DNA from: UBA5364 sp050259235
Lineage (GTDB): Bacteria; Bacillota_I; Bacilli_A; RF39; UBA660
NCBI GenBank assembly: GCA_050259235.1
Contig: JBLNAG010000001.1
Span: forward strand, 186,001 to 250,000
DNA length: 64,000 nt
Direction: 5' to 3'
The notes beneath the pieces were generated by a model. It saw nothing but the letters and a program-made list of their open reading frames with translations, was not told where the DNA came from and did no database searches. Both the position numbers and the translations under genes were made by a program. This document shows, in pieces, positions 32,497-41,633 of the stretch; position 1 is the stretch's first letter, and each line of letters opens with the position of its first letter.

Positions 32497-34416
32497 ATGA
32501 AAACAAAGTATAAATTTATTATCTTAATTGTCTTAGCTTGTGCATTATCAATTTTAATATATGACAATGTTGAAAAATTTAAACCAATTAGTGAAAGTCA
32601 AGATATTTTGAATAAACAACTTGTACTTGAAGAAGATTTTATAGGTGATACAAATTATACAGTAGAAGATCCTAAAATTATTGTTAACCCTTATGGAATA
32701 TCTCCATTAACAGCACTAGTAATATTTGAAACAAATGATTTTACTAGTCCAACTGTTACAATAAAAGGAAAAGATGAGAACACTACTTATACTAATACTT
32801 TTAAAACCAGTAATGTTCATATCTTACCTATTTATGGATTATATGCTAATAGTAATAATGAAGTAATTATTACTGTAAATGAAGTTGATTATAAAGTTAA
32901 TATAAAAACAGATCCTCTACCAAATGATATTATCTTGCCTGAATATACTAAAGCAGATAAGAGTAATTTAAATAATGAATTATACTTTTTTACTAATACA
33001 ACAAATGGTTATACTGTAGCGTATGATATCAATGGTGATATAAGATGGTATGTAACTGAACCATTTAATTGGGATATTACTAGATTAAATAATGGACATT
33101 TATTATTAAGTAGTAATCGTTTAATTAATCCTCCTTATTATTCTATTGGATTAGTTGAAATTGATTTGTTAGGCAAAGTATATTTTGAATATACTCTACC
33201 TGGTGGATATCATCATGATACTTATGAAATGGAAAATGGTAATTTATTAGTTTCAACCAATAATTTTGAAGATAATACTGTAGAAGATTATATCGTTGAA
33301 ATAGATCGTAAAACTGGTGAAATAGTTAAAAAAATTAATTTAAAAGATATATTACCTATTGATCAAGGACTTAATCAATATGCTGTAGCTTATGATTGGT
33401 TTCACAATACTTCAGTATGGTATGATAAGAAAACAAATTCTATTACCCTATCAGGTAGAAATCAAGATGCTATTGTAAATATTAATTATGATACTTTAAA
33501 AATTGATTGGATTATAGGTGATCCATCTGATTGGAATAAAGATATGCAAAAATATTTCTTTAAACCAACAAATAATTTAGAATGGCCATGGGCTAGCCAT
33601 GCTGCAATGATTTTACCTAACGGTAACCTATTTGTTTTTGATAATGGTAACAATCGTTCAAAGAAATATGAAGAATATGTTAAACCTGAAAACAATTATA
33701 GTCGTGGTGTAATATATAAATATAATACTAATAATATGACTATTGAAGAAGTATGGTCATATGGCAAAACAAGAGGTTCTGACTTCTATTCTCCAGATTT
33801 GTCTGATGTAGATTATTTAGGAAAAAATCATTACTTAATTCATTCTGGTGGTCATAATAAAGTTGATGGATATGTTTCAAATGTACCTGCTGAAGATGAA
33901 AATGCTATTCTAAGTAGTACAACTGTTGAATTATTAAATGATAAAGTAATATTTGAAATTAAATTTCCAACTAATTACTATCATGTAGAAAAATTAAGTT
34001 TATATGCTAATGATGAATATCAACCTGGTATTGGATACCGCCTAGGTAAACTTGATAAAACACCTACTGATCAAAATAACTTAGTATTATTAAATAAAAA
34101 CGCTGATGATATAATTAAAAAATATAATATTAGTGTTACTGAAGAAGTAGATCGTTTAGCTGTAAGTGGTAATTTTAAACCACAAGATGATGTTAAAATT
34201 ATTCTAGATAATTTATTTTCTAAAAAAACATATAATATGACTATATCTAAAAAACCATATACTTCAATATGTGTTGATACTTACTGTGAAGAAGAACAAA
34301 CAAATGGTATATCAATAACTAAATATATTAATAATGAAGGTTTAAGTGGTAAATACTACATTTATATAAAAATAAATGGTACAGTATATGATTTAAATAA
34401 ATATATAATTTTCTAA
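32497..34416 (+). CDS. Membrane-anchored arylsulfate sulfotransferase (ASST)
   Basis: This 639-aa protein has an N-terminal helix (about residues 5-21), a small beta domain (about 60-140, PTVTIKGKDENTTYTNTF ... HILPIYGLYANS) like the ASST N-terminal domain, and a propeller domain. All four active-site residues known from E. coli ASST are in place: His240 (HHD), His303 (WFHNT), Arg321 (SGRNQD, the same 18-residue spacing) and His368 (ASHAAM). ASST moves sulfate from one phenol ester to another without PAPS. AGGAGG precedes the ATG, and it sits 8 bases after def. An outward-facing enzyme acting on host or plant phenolic sulfates is likely. Confidence 0.9.
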   Translation: MKTKYKFIILIVLACALSILIYDNVEKFKPISESQDILNKQLVLEEDFIGDTNYTVEDPKIIVNPYGISPLTALVIFETNDFTSPTVTIKGKDENTTYTNTFKTSNVHILPIYGLYANSNNEVIITVNEVDYKVNIKTDPLPNDIILPEYTKADKSNLNNELYFFTNTTNGYTVAYDINGDIRWYVTEPFNWDITRLNNGHLLLSSNRLINPPYYSIGLVEIDLLGKVYFEYTLPGGYHHDTYEMENGNLLVSTNNFEDNTVEDYIVEIDRKTGEIVKKINLKDILPIDQGLNQYAVAYDWFHNTSVWYDKKTNSITLSGRNQDAIVNINYDTLKIDWIIGDPSDWNKDMQKYFFKPTNNLEWPWASHAAMILPNGNLFVFDNGNNRSKKYEEYVKPENNYSRGVIYKYNTNNMTIEEVWSYGKTRGSDFYSPDLSDVDYLGKNHYLIHSGGHNKVDGYVSNVPAEDENAILSSTTVELLNDKVIFEIKFPTNYYHVEKLSLYANDEYQPGIGYRLGKLDKTPTDQNNLVLLNKNADDIIKKYNISVTEEVDRLAVSGNFKPQDDVKIILDNLFSKKTYNMTISKKPYTSICVDTYCEEEQTNGISITKYINNEGLSGKYYIYIKINGTVYDLNKYIIF

Positions 34417-34447
34417 CAAAAAAAGACTTATCTAATAAGTCTTTTTT
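34417..34447. terminator. Bidirectional terminator, ASST gene and aspS
   Basis: The stem AAAAGACTTA / TAAGTCTTTT with loop TCTAA is flanked by A7 and T6. The aspS stop codon lies in the loop. Confidence 0.93.
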
Positions 34448-36180
34448 AATGTAATTCCTAATTCATCTAATTGCATAGTTGAAACAGTATTTGGTGCTTC
34501 TGTCATTAAACATGATGCACTAGCTGTTTTAGGGAATGCAACAACATCTTTAATATTATCAGTATTACATAATAACATTACTAATCTTTCAAGTCCTAAA
34601 GCTATTCCGCCATGAGGTGGTGTTCCATACTTAAATGCATCAAGTAAGAATCCAAATTTTTCATTAGCTTCTTCTTCACTTAACCCTAAAGCAGCAAACA
34701 TTTTACTTTGAGTATTCTTATTATGAATACGAATACTTCCGCCACCTAATTCATAACCATTTAAAATGATATCATAAGCTTTGGCATAGCATTTACCAGG
34801 ATCAGATAACATCTTATCAACATCCACATCCTTTGGTGCAGTAAATGGATGATGACATGCATAATATCTTTTATCTTCTTCACTATATTCAAATAATGGA
34901 AAATCTACTACCCATAAAAAGTTGTATTTATTTTCATCAATTAAGTTCATATTGGAACCAACCTTTAAACGTAGATTACCTAAACTTGTCTTAGTTGTTT
35001 TATAATTATCCGCAACAATTAAAATCAAGTCATTATCTTCAATATTTAATTTATCTTTTATAGCTTCAAGTTCTCTTTCAGTAACATTTTTTAAAATACT
35101 TCCAGTAAATTCTTTATCATATTTTAACCATAATAAGTTATTGGCACGATATGTCTTAACAAATTCTGTTAAAGCATCAATATCTTTTCTTGAGCATTTA
35201 TCAGCAGCATCCTTAACTACTAAACAGTTAATAATACCATTATTATCAAGAACATTTCTAAATAAAGAAAATTCTGTATTACTAAATATTTCAGTTATAT
35301 CATTAATTAACATTTCAAATCTAGTATCTGGTTTATCACTACCATAAAGCTTAATAGCATCATCATATGTCATTCGATTAAATGGTATTTTAATATCAAT
35401 ATTTTTAATATCTTTAAATACTTTTACCATCATACCTTCTAACATATCTTGAATATCTTTTTCTTCAACAAAACTCATTTCGATATCCACTTGAGAGAAT
35501 TCTGGTTGACGGTCAGCTCTTAAATCTTCATCTCTAAAACATCTAGCAATTTGATAATATCTTTCAAATCCTGATACCATCAATAATTGTTTAAATATTT
35601 GTGGAGATTGAGGTAAAGCATAGAAATTACCCTTATTTACTCTAGATGGTACTAAATAGTCTCTTGCTCCTTCAGGAGTAGATTTACATAGTATTGGTGT
35701 TTCAATTTCAATAAAACTTATACTATTTAAATATTCTCTAACTGAAGCTGCAATTTTATGTCTTTCAATAATATTATTTCTTAAGTTTTTTCTTCTTAAA
35801 TCTAAATAACGATATTTTAATCTGGTATCTTCTAGAGCATTAGTTTCTTCCCCTATTTCAAATGGTATTTCAGTAGATTCATTTAAAATAACTAAATTAG
35901 TTACATCTACTTCAATATCACCTGTTTCAAGATTACTATTTTTACCTTCTCTTTCTCTAATAATACCATCTACTTCAATAACATATTCATTTCTTATAGT
36001 TCCAGCTAATTCATAGTCTTTATCTTCTGGTCTAACAACTAATTGGATAATTCCACTTCTATCTCTTAAATCGATAAAAATCAAACCACCTAAGTCTCTT
36101 TTCTTTTGAACCCAACCTTTTAAATTAACTTGTTCTCCAATGTTATTTATATTTAATGAAGTATTAAATATTTTTTTCAT
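34432..36180 (-). CDS. aspS: Aspartate--tRNA ligase
   Basis: This class II synthetase of bacterial type is 582 aa: an N-terminal OB-fold anticodon domain (VNLKGWVQKKRDLGGLIFIDL, RDRSGIIQLVV), motif 2 in YQIARCFRDEDLRADRQPEF with SQVDIEMSF, an inserted GAD domain around residues 280-420, and motif 3 GIALGLERLVMLL. It starts 8 bases after asnS ends and is last of the hisS-asnS-aspS operon, controlled by the T-box upstream of hisS. Confidence 0.98.
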   Translation of the reverse strand: MKKIFNTSLNINNIGEQVNLKGWVQKKRDLGGLIFIDLRDRSGIIQLVVRPEDKDYELAGTIRNEYVIEVDGIIREREGKNSNLETGDIEVDVTNLVILNESTEIPFEIGEETNALEDTRLKYRYLDLRRKNLRNNIIERHKIAASVREYLNSISFIEIETPILCKSTPEGARDYLVPSRVNKGNFYALPQSPQIFKQLLMVSGFERYYQIARCFRDEDLRADRQPEFSQVDIEMSFVEEKDIQDMLEGMMVKVFKDIKNIDIKIPFNRMTYDDAIKLYGSDKPDTRFEMLINDITEIFSNTEFSLFRNVLDNNGIINCLVVKDAADKCSRKDIDALTEFVKTYRANNLLWLKYDKEFTGSILKNVTERELEAIKDKLNIEDNDLILIVADNYKTTKTSLGNLRLKVGSNMNLIDENKYNFLWVVDFPLFEYSEEDKRYYACHHPFTAPKDVDVDKMLSDPGKCYAKAYDIILNGYELGGGSIRIHNKNTQSKMFAALGLSEEEANEKFGFLLDAFKYGTPPHGGIALGLERLVMLLCNTDNIKDVVAFPKTASASCLMTEAPNTVSTMQLDELGITLKKTY

Positions 36181-36188
36181 AATTCCTC

Positions 36189-37583
36189 CTAAAATTCACA
36201 ATTACCATAAGTTCTTGGGAAAGGAATAACATCTCTAATATTATCAACACCTGTTAAGAATATTAATAATCTTTCAAATCCTAAACCAAATCCTGAATGA
36301 ACACAACCACCATATTTTCTCAAATTAAGATACCATTCTAATCCTTCTTGTTTAACATCTAGTTCATTCATTCTCTTAACTAATTTATCGTAATTTTCTT
36401 CTCTTTGACTTCCACCCATTAATTCACCAGCTTTAGCAACTAATAAATCAACGGCCGCAACTGTTTTATTATTATTATCTAATTTCATATAAAAGGCTTT
36501 AATATCTTTTGGCCAATTAGTAATAAATACTGGTGTTTTAAAATGTACTTCTGTTAGATATTTTTCATGTTCTTTAGCAATATCTTGACCAAATACTGGT
36601 TCATTTTCAAATTCAACTCCAGAATTTTTTAATATCTCAATAGCCTTTTCATGGGTAACCTTATTAAATTTTCCTTTAACAATTGATTCCAATCTTTCAA
36701 TTAAACCTTTTTCAACAAATTTATCTAAGAATTCCATTTCTTTACGAGCATTCTTTAATACATAACTAATAACATATTTTAAAAATTGTTCTTGAATTTT
36801 CATTAAACCTTTTAAATCACAAAAAGCAATTTCTGGTTCAATCATCCAGAATTCCGCTGCATGTATTTTAGTGTTAGATTTTTCAGCTCTAAATGTTGGA
36901 CCAAATGTATATATCTTGCGATAAGCAAGAGCAAAAGCTTCACCTTGTAATTGTCCAGTTACAGTAAGACCAACTTTTTTAGAGAAAAAGTCTTCACTGT
37001 AATCAATTTCTTTATTATCATTTAATGGAATATTTTTTAGATCCATTGTTGTTACCCTAAACATTTCTCCAGCACCTTCACCATCATTTGATGTAATTAA
37101 AGGTGTGTGAACATAAATATAATCATTCTTTTGAAAATAAGAATGAATAGCCATAGTAGCTACATTTCTTATTCTAAACATTGCACCAAATAAATTAGTA
37201 CGAGGTCTAAGATAAGCTTGTTCTCTTAAATATTCTCTTGTATATCTTTGTGGTTGAATTGGAAAATCCTCAGGACAATCACCTAATAATTTTATATCAT
37301 TAGCTTCTATTTCTATTTCTTGACCATTACCTAAAGATTTAATTAATTTTCCTTTTACTTCAATACATGATCCAATATGAATTTTATTTAATTCTTCAAA
37401 GTTTTCATTCGTTTCATTATATACAATTTGAATACTATCAAAAACACTTCCATCATAAAAATCAATAAAAGCTACATTCTTTTGTTTACGATGATTTTTT
37501 ACCCATCCACCAATAATAACTTCTTTATTTTCATACTTTTTTACATCTTTTAAAATTGTTTTTAATGTAATGATTTTACTCAT
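36189..37583 (-). CDS. asnS: Asparagine--tRNA ligase
   Basis: This class II synthetase of 464 aa has an OB-fold N-terminus (GGWVKNHRKQKNVAFIDFYD), QRYTREYLREQAYLRPRTNL, YTFGPTFRAEKSNTKIHAAEFWM (motif 2 region) and GFGLGFERLLIFLTGVDNIR with motif 3. The cell therefore charges tRNA-Asn directly. GTG 37592 is in frame, but ATG 37583 has GAGG just upstream. It overlaps the end of hisS by 8 bases, so the genes are translationally coupled. In Bacillus hisS and aspS are adjacent; asnS inserted between them is a local arrangement. Confidence 0.97.
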   Translation of the reverse strand: MSKIITLKTILKDVKKYENKEVIIGGWVKNHRKQKNVAFIDFYDGSVFDSIQIVYNETNENFEELNKIHIGSCIEVKGKLIKSLGNGQEIEIEANDIKLLGDCPEDFPIQPQRYTREYLREQAYLRPRTNLFGAMFRIRNVATMAIHSYFQKNDYIYVHTPLITSNDGEGAGEMFRVTTMDLKNIPLNDNKEIDYSEDFFSKKVGLTVTGQLQGEAFALAYRKIYTFGPTFRAEKSNTKIHAAEFWMIEPEIAFCDLKGLMKIQEQFLKYVISYVLKNARKEMEFLDKFVEKGLIERLESIVKGKFNKVTHEKAIEILKNSGVEFENEPVFGQDIAKEHEKYLTEVHFKTPVFITNWPKDIKAFYMKLDNNNKTVAAVDLLVAKAGELMGGSQREENYDKLVKRMNELDVKQEGLEWYLNLRKYGGCVHSGFGLGFERLLIFLTGVDNIRDVIPFPRTYGNCEF

Positions 37584-38856
37584 TTTCCTCACCTATCATT
37601 TCATCCATGAAATCAATAATATCATCTATCTTAACTTTATATTCTTCTTTAGTAGTATTATTTTTCACGGTTAATATTTTACTACTTAATTCTTCTTCAC
37701 CAATTATAACGATATATTTACCATTTAAACGATCGGCTTGCTTAAAGTTTCCTTTTAAGTTACGATCCATATAATCCATATCAACACTAAAACCATTTAA
37801 ACGTAAATTTTGAGTTAAACTAAAGGCAAATGCTTTTTCATTTTCACTCATTGGAATAATAAATAAATCTATTCCCTTATCATAACCTAAATCAATATTT
37901 TCAAATTCTAGAGCTGTTAATAATCTTTCCATTCCTAATGCAAAACCAACACCAGGAGTAGCTGGCCCATCCATTGTTTCAATTAAATTATTATATCTTC
38001 CACCACCACATAATACATTTTGGCTTCCAAAACCTTCTACACTCGCTTCTACTTCAAATACCGTATGAGTGTAATAATCTAATCCTCTAACAATTCCTGG
38101 ATTAACTTTAAAATCAATATTTAATTCTTTAAGATATTCTTGTACTTTTAAGAAATGTTTCTTACTTTCTTCATTTAAATAATCTATTGTTCTAGGTACA
38201 TTTTTTAATATATCTGTATCTGCATCAACTTTGCAATCTAGAATTCTTAAAGGATTTTTTAAGTAACGTTCCCTACAATCTTCACATAAATCATTAATAT
38301 ATGGTTTTAAATAATCAAGCAAAGCCTTACGATAATTATCTCTTGATTCATTATCTCCAAGTGAATTAATATTTACACTAATTCCCTTTAATCCTAATAA
38401 TTTATAAAAATTAACCGCAACACTAATAACTTCAGCATCTATAATTGGATCATTAGTACCAAAAACTTCAATACCAAATTGATAGAATTCTCTAAAACGA
38501 CCTGATTGAGGTCTTTCATATCTAAACATTGGACCATAATACCATGTTTTTAATGGCATAGATGCACTTCCATATAGTTTATTTTCAATATAGCTTCTTA
38601 CTATTCCCGCTGTTCCTTCTGGTCTTAAAGTCATTAAACGATCTCCACGATCTTTAAAGTCATAAGTTTCCTTAGAAACAATATCTGTTGTTTCTCCTAC
38701 ACCTCTATGAAATAATTCACTTGCTTCAAAAATAGGCGTTCTAAAATACTCATAATTATATTTATCCATTAGAGCATTCAATAATTTTTCAATATATAAA
38801 ATATTTTTTCCTTTACTTCCGTATACATCATAAGTTCCCTTAGGTTTTTGTATCAT
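37576..38856 (-). CDS. hisS: Histidine--tRNA ligase
   Basis: This class II synthetase of 426 aa has motif 1 QKPKGTYDVYG at the start, LRPEGTAGIVRSY and FRYERPQSGRFREFYQFGIE (motif 2), the HisA signature GLDYYTHTVFE, GVGFALGMERLL (motif 3) and a C-terminal anticodon domain. GGAGG precedes the ATG. It is the first gene behind a T-box leader and promoter, and the operon continues into asnS and aspS. Confidence 0.98.
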   Translation of the reverse strand: MIQKPKGTYDVYGSKGKNILYIEKLLNALMDKYNYEYFRTPIFEASELFHRGVGETTDIVSKETYDFKDRGDRLMTLRPEGTAGIVRSYIENKLYGSASMPLKTWYYGPMFRYERPQSGRFREFYQFGIEVFGTNDPIIDAEVISVAVNFYKLLGLKGISVNINSLGDNESRDNYRKALLDYLKPYINDLCEDCRERYLKNPLRILDCKVDADTDILKNVPRTIDYLNEESKKHFLKVQEYLKELNIDFKVNPGIVRGLDYYTHTVFEVEASVEGFGSQNVLCGGGRYNNLIETMDGPATPGVGFALGMERLLTALEFENIDLGYDKGIDLFIIPMSENEKAFAFSLTQNLRLNGFSVDMDYMDRNLKGNFKQADRLNGKYIVIIGEEELSSKILTVKNNTTKEEYKVKIDDIIDFMDEMIGEENE

Positions 38857-39142
38857 ATTATTTCCTCCTTCTTTATTTTATTACAATATTAGTTTTAATG
38901 CCGTCTAATTCTCCAACTTTCCATAATATAACCTCCTAGATATGAAAAAAAGTCTAATATAAGGGCGAAAAAATTCGCGGTACCACCTTATTTTATAGAC
39001 TAGCTATACACTCAAATTCTTAACGCGAATGACGCTTACTATAGTTTAGTATCTTCAATATATATAAAACAATGCTTTCACCAATCACATTTTCTCTAAA
39101 GATTTATATATATATACTGTTCCAAACCAGTAATACATGTAT
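38857..39142 (-). promoter_or_regulatory. T-box riboswitch leader of hisS-asnS-aspS
   Basis: The transcribed leader (about 286 nt on the minus strand) contains the T-box sequence AAGGTGGTACCGCG (38976-38989), an antiterminator partner, a terminator with U7, and a Stem I region with AGAGA and GGTGAAAGC elements. A stem TTTAG / CTAAA encloses a loop ending GAA-GAT-A, making GAU (39051-39053) the best specifier candidate, which is an Asp codon. The UGGN bulge reads UGGU, compatible with an A or, by wobble, G discriminator, as in tRNA-Asp and tRNA-Asn, but not with the C of tRNA-His. Confidence 0.92.
38944..39000 (-). terminator. T-box attenuator (regulated terminator)
   Basis: In the hisS leader RNA, GTCTA...ATAAGG pairs with CCTTAT...TAGAC and is followed by U7 (38944-38951). 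The competing antiterminator uses ATTCGCG (39024-39030 on the plus strand as cgcgaat) pairing with CGCGAAT at 38973-38979. Confidence 0.85.
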
Positions 39143-39148
39143 ATATAA

Positions 39149-39177
39149 AGTATATATTTAAAATTAATAATAGTCAA
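39149..39177 (-). promoter_or_regulatory. Promoter of the hisS T-box operon
   Basis: Minus strand: TTGACT (39172-39177), 17-bp spacer, TATACT (39149-39154). The expected transcription start is near 39142. Confidence 0.82.
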
Positions 39178-39198
39178 GTTATATTATTTGAATGTTAT

Positions 39199-39229
39199 AA
39201 AAAAAGTAAGATTATTATATAACCTTACT
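39199..39229 (-). terminator. Terminator of the 39249-39629 pilin-like gene
   Basis: The stem AGTAAG / CTTACT with an AT-rich inner stem is followed by T7 on the minus strand. Confidence 0.75.
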
Positions 39230-39248
39230 CTAATATATTCATAAGTGA

Positions 39249-39629
39249 TTATCTTTTCACCTCATCACAAGCTTTTTCTATATAATTATACTTATACTTT
39301 TTATATGATTTATCATATTCAATTAAAATACATCCGTTTAACAAATGACTAGTATCTCTTGGATCTCTTAGTTCTGTTTGTCCGATATATCCTTCATTCA
39401 ATAATTGACTTAAATTTAAATATATCGCCCCTTCGGATAATCTATTAATATTATCAATTCCCCAATTTTCTGCTCTTTTTTCAATCATCTTTACTTGAAT
39501 ATCATATAATTTTTGATTTGAATTTTTTAATACTATAATAAATACCGGAATCACAATCAAACAAATTAAACCTAAAGATATAATTATTACAACTAATTCT
39601 ACTAATGTAAATTTCTTATTTTCATTCAA
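39249..39629 (-). CDS. Short type IV prepilin-like protein
   Basis: The 126-aa protein has an N-terminal KKFTLVELVVIIISLGLICLI, a prepilin helix in which the residue before Phe is Lys instead of the usual Gly, so cleavage is doubtful. The remainder (QVKMIEKRAENWGIDNIN, ILIEYDKSYKKYKYNY) is homologous to the first ~120 residues of the 47768-49285 protein, including the LNGC/MNGC and final Cys. The start is TTG 39629, with GGAG 7 bases upstream; the in-frame GTG at 39638 touches the ribosome site. It may be a reduced or minor subunit, or a decaying copy. Confidence 0.75.
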   Translation of the reverse strand: MNENKKFTLVELVVIIISLGLICLIVIPVFIIVLKNSNQKLYDIQVKMIEKRAENWGIDNINRLSEGAIYLNLSQLLNEGYIGQTELRDPRDTSHLLNGCILIEYDKSYKKYKYNYIEKACDEVKR

Positions 39630-39729
39630 AGCAAGCACTCCAATCTAACAGATATTTCTAATATATTTTACCTTAGAATATTATATAAAATTTCTCTAGT
39701 CTTTGTCAAATAATATTTAAATTTTTTAC

Positions 39730-39757
39730 AAAAAAATAAGGAAAATTACTTTTCCTT
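39730..39757 (-). terminator. Intrinsic terminator of the 58-codon gene
   Basis: The stem AAGGAAAA / TTTTCCTT with loop TTAC-type sequence is followed by T6 on the minus strand. The stop codon lies at its edge. Confidence 0.85.
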
Positions 39758-39932
39758 AACTATTAATGAAGTCAACCATACTCTTGTAATCTGTTTTTAC
39801 TACTTTAGATCCATCGATAACATAATATGCTTTTTTCAATTCGTGATCAATCTTTATAATAATAGAAGTACAATCAAGTCTATATTTTTCCATAAACTCT
39901 TTAAGTTGTTCATTTCTCAATATATATGACAT
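39756..39932 (-). CDS. Small unknown protein, 58 aa
   Basis: This reading frame begins with ATG at 39932 behind GAGGTGAT, a near-ideal ribosome site at good spacing, and ends in TAA directly at an intrinsic terminator. The product has no membrane segment. It starts MSYILRNEQLKEFMEKY and has a middle strand TSIIIKIDHELKKAYYVIDG, ending KTDYKSMVDFINS. The pattern of strands and helices looks like a folded small protein. I recognise no family. It lies between a pilin-like gene and the AI-2E transporter gene and has its own transcription unit by the look of the flanks. Confidence 0.75.
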   Translation of the reverse strand: MSYILRNEQLKEFMEKYRLDCTSIIIKIDHELKKAYYVIDGSKVVKTDYKSMVDFINS

Positions 39933-40100
39933 TTAATCACCTCAAAAACATAATATATTAATTTAGATAATTATGCAAAAAACAAAAATTCTATATTTGT
40001 TCATATATAATACCTAATAATTAGTATATATTGGTAAATAAAGATAATCTGTTAAAAATAAGATATCAATTTATTAAAATTATATAAATTCAAATAAAAT

Positions 40101-40124
40101 AAAAACAGTTTAAAAATAAACTAT
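40101..40124 (-). terminator. Terminator of the comN-to-transporter operon
   Basis: The short stem AGTTTA / TAAACT is followed by a T-rich run on the minus strand, directly after the stop of the AI-2E transporter gene. It is modest in strength. Confidence 0.65.
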
Positions 40125-41194
40125 TTTTTATTATTTTCTTCTTTCATTTCATCAATCATTTGCTTAATATCTTCCTTAAAGAAGTTAAAAGTATTAATGA
40201 TTAAGATAGCAACTGGTAATGAAATAATAATACCCATTACACCAAATAGTATTCCTCCAGCAAAGACTGCTAAAATAACAACAATTGGATGAATAGCATT
40301 ACTTTTACCATATACTAATGGATTGATTACATAGCTATCTAAAGCACTTAAAATAAAGAATGTAACAAGTGTTCTAGCAAATAAAGCAGGGCTTATAACA
40401 AAGGCTGTAATAGCTGCAATCATACTTGTAATCATACCACCAAAGTATGGAATTAAATTTGATAAAGCTGCTAAGAATCCTAATAATAGAGCTTGAGGAT
40501 GACCTATAATTAAATAAGCAATTGAATATTCAAATAATGAAATAAACACTATCTTTAAAAATCCTGATAGATAATTTTTCATTGCTTTATCTAGTTCTAC
40601 AACAAATGCAAAGGCTTTTCTTGATTTCTTTCTTAAATATGCTTTAACAGCAATTTTAATATTATCTAAGTCGATTAGAAAATATATTGCTGCTGATAAG
40701 GTTATTACAAATACTGATATATAACTTAAAGATATACCAATAAAATTAACTGCTCCATCAGATACATATTTACCAAGTTTTAAAATAATATCATTAAAAC
40801 TCTTAGATAATGAATCTTGCAGTGGACCAAAGTTTATATCATACTTATTAGACATTTCTACAAAGAAAGTAATAATAGTATTAAATAAACTTGTTAATTG
40901 TTCTACTAAAAGTGGAACTACCAAGAAGATAGTAGCTACAAATACTCCAATAACCACTACCAAAACAATTAAAATGGCAAATGCTTTTGGAAATTTTCGC
41001 TCTGTTAGAAATTTTACTAATGGATTTAAGGCATAAGCTACAGCAAATGCAAATAAGAATGGTAAAAATATTTGTAAAAACTTATTTAAAGTTCCAATCC
41101 AAAAATTATTTGCTTGATAAATTAAGAAAACTATTAAAACTATTATTGCTAGATTTAATAACTTATAATCTAATCTATTCTTAAGCACTATCAT
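40121..41194 (-). CDS. AI-2E family transporter (PF01594)
   Basis: This 357-aa polytopic membrane protein of the AI-2E/YdgG/PerM type has about eight helices. Typical blocks are FLPFLFAFAVAYALNPLVKFL, an amphipathic loop region, LSNLIPYFGGMI, ALDSYVINPLVYGKSNAIHP and VFAGGILFGVMGIIISLPVA. Some members export small molecules or act as sodium/proton antiporters, so the substrate is open. It overlaps the end of dtd by 14 bases and is last in the comN-secDF-rel-dtd run. Confidence 0.9.
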   Translation of the reverse strand: MIVLKNRLDYKLLNLAIIVLIVFLIYQANNFWIGTLNKFLQIFLPFLFAFAVAYALNPLVKFLTERKFPKAFAILIVLVVVIGVFVATIFLVVPLLVEQLTSLFNTIITFFVEMSNKYDINFGPLQDSLSKSFNDIILKLGKYVSDGAVNFIGISLSYISVFVITLSAAIYFLIDLDNIKIAVKAYLRKKSRKAFAFVVELDKAMKNYLSGFLKIVFISLFEYSIAYLIIGHPQALLLGFLAALSNLIPYFGGMITSMIAAITAFVISPALFARTLVTFFILSALDSYVINPLVYGKSNAIHPIVVILAVFAGGILFGVMGIIISLPVAILIINTFNFFKEDIKQMIDEMKEENNKK

Positions 41195-41633
41195 CCCTAC
41201 TTTCCATCACGATTGTAACTGGTCCATCATTAGTTATATTAACAATCATATCAGCACCAAATATACCTTCTTCTACATGAATATTTTGATCTCTTAACTT
41301 TAGATTAAAGAGGTCATATAAACTTTTAGCTTCCATAGGTTCTAATGCATTTACATAACTTGGTCTTCTACCTTTTTTAGTATCAGCATATAAAGTAAAC
41401 TGAGATATACTTAAAATACTTCCACTAACATCTATTAAAGATCTATTCATTACCCCATTTTCATCATCAAAGATACGTAGATTAATTATCTTATTAATTA
41501 AATAATCAATTTCTACTTCTGTATCATTATGAGTAAAACCAACTAATATGACTACCCCTGAATCAATTGACCCAACTATTTCTTCTTTAACAATAACATT
41601 AGATGCTAAGCTTCTTTGTAATATTACCTTCAT
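41181..41633 (-). CDS. dtd: D-aminoacyl-tRNA deacylase
   Basis: The 150-aa enzyme removes D-amino acids (and Gly from tRNA-Ala) from mischarged tRNA. It has MKVILQRSLASNVIV at the start, the catalytic SQFTLYADTKKGRRPSY motif and the cross-subunit DGPVTIVMES motif near the end. The first base of its ATG is the last of the rel TAA stop (TAATG overlap). The rel-dtd pair is the same as in Bacillus. Confidence 0.96.
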   Translation of the reverse strand: MKVILQRSLASNVIVKEEIVGSIDSGVVILVGFTHNDTEVEIDYLINKIINLRIFDDENGVMNRSLIDVSGSILSISQFTLYADTKKGRRPSYVNALEPMEAKSLYDLFNLKLRDQNIHVEEGIFGADMIVNITNDGPVTIVMESRDDSA

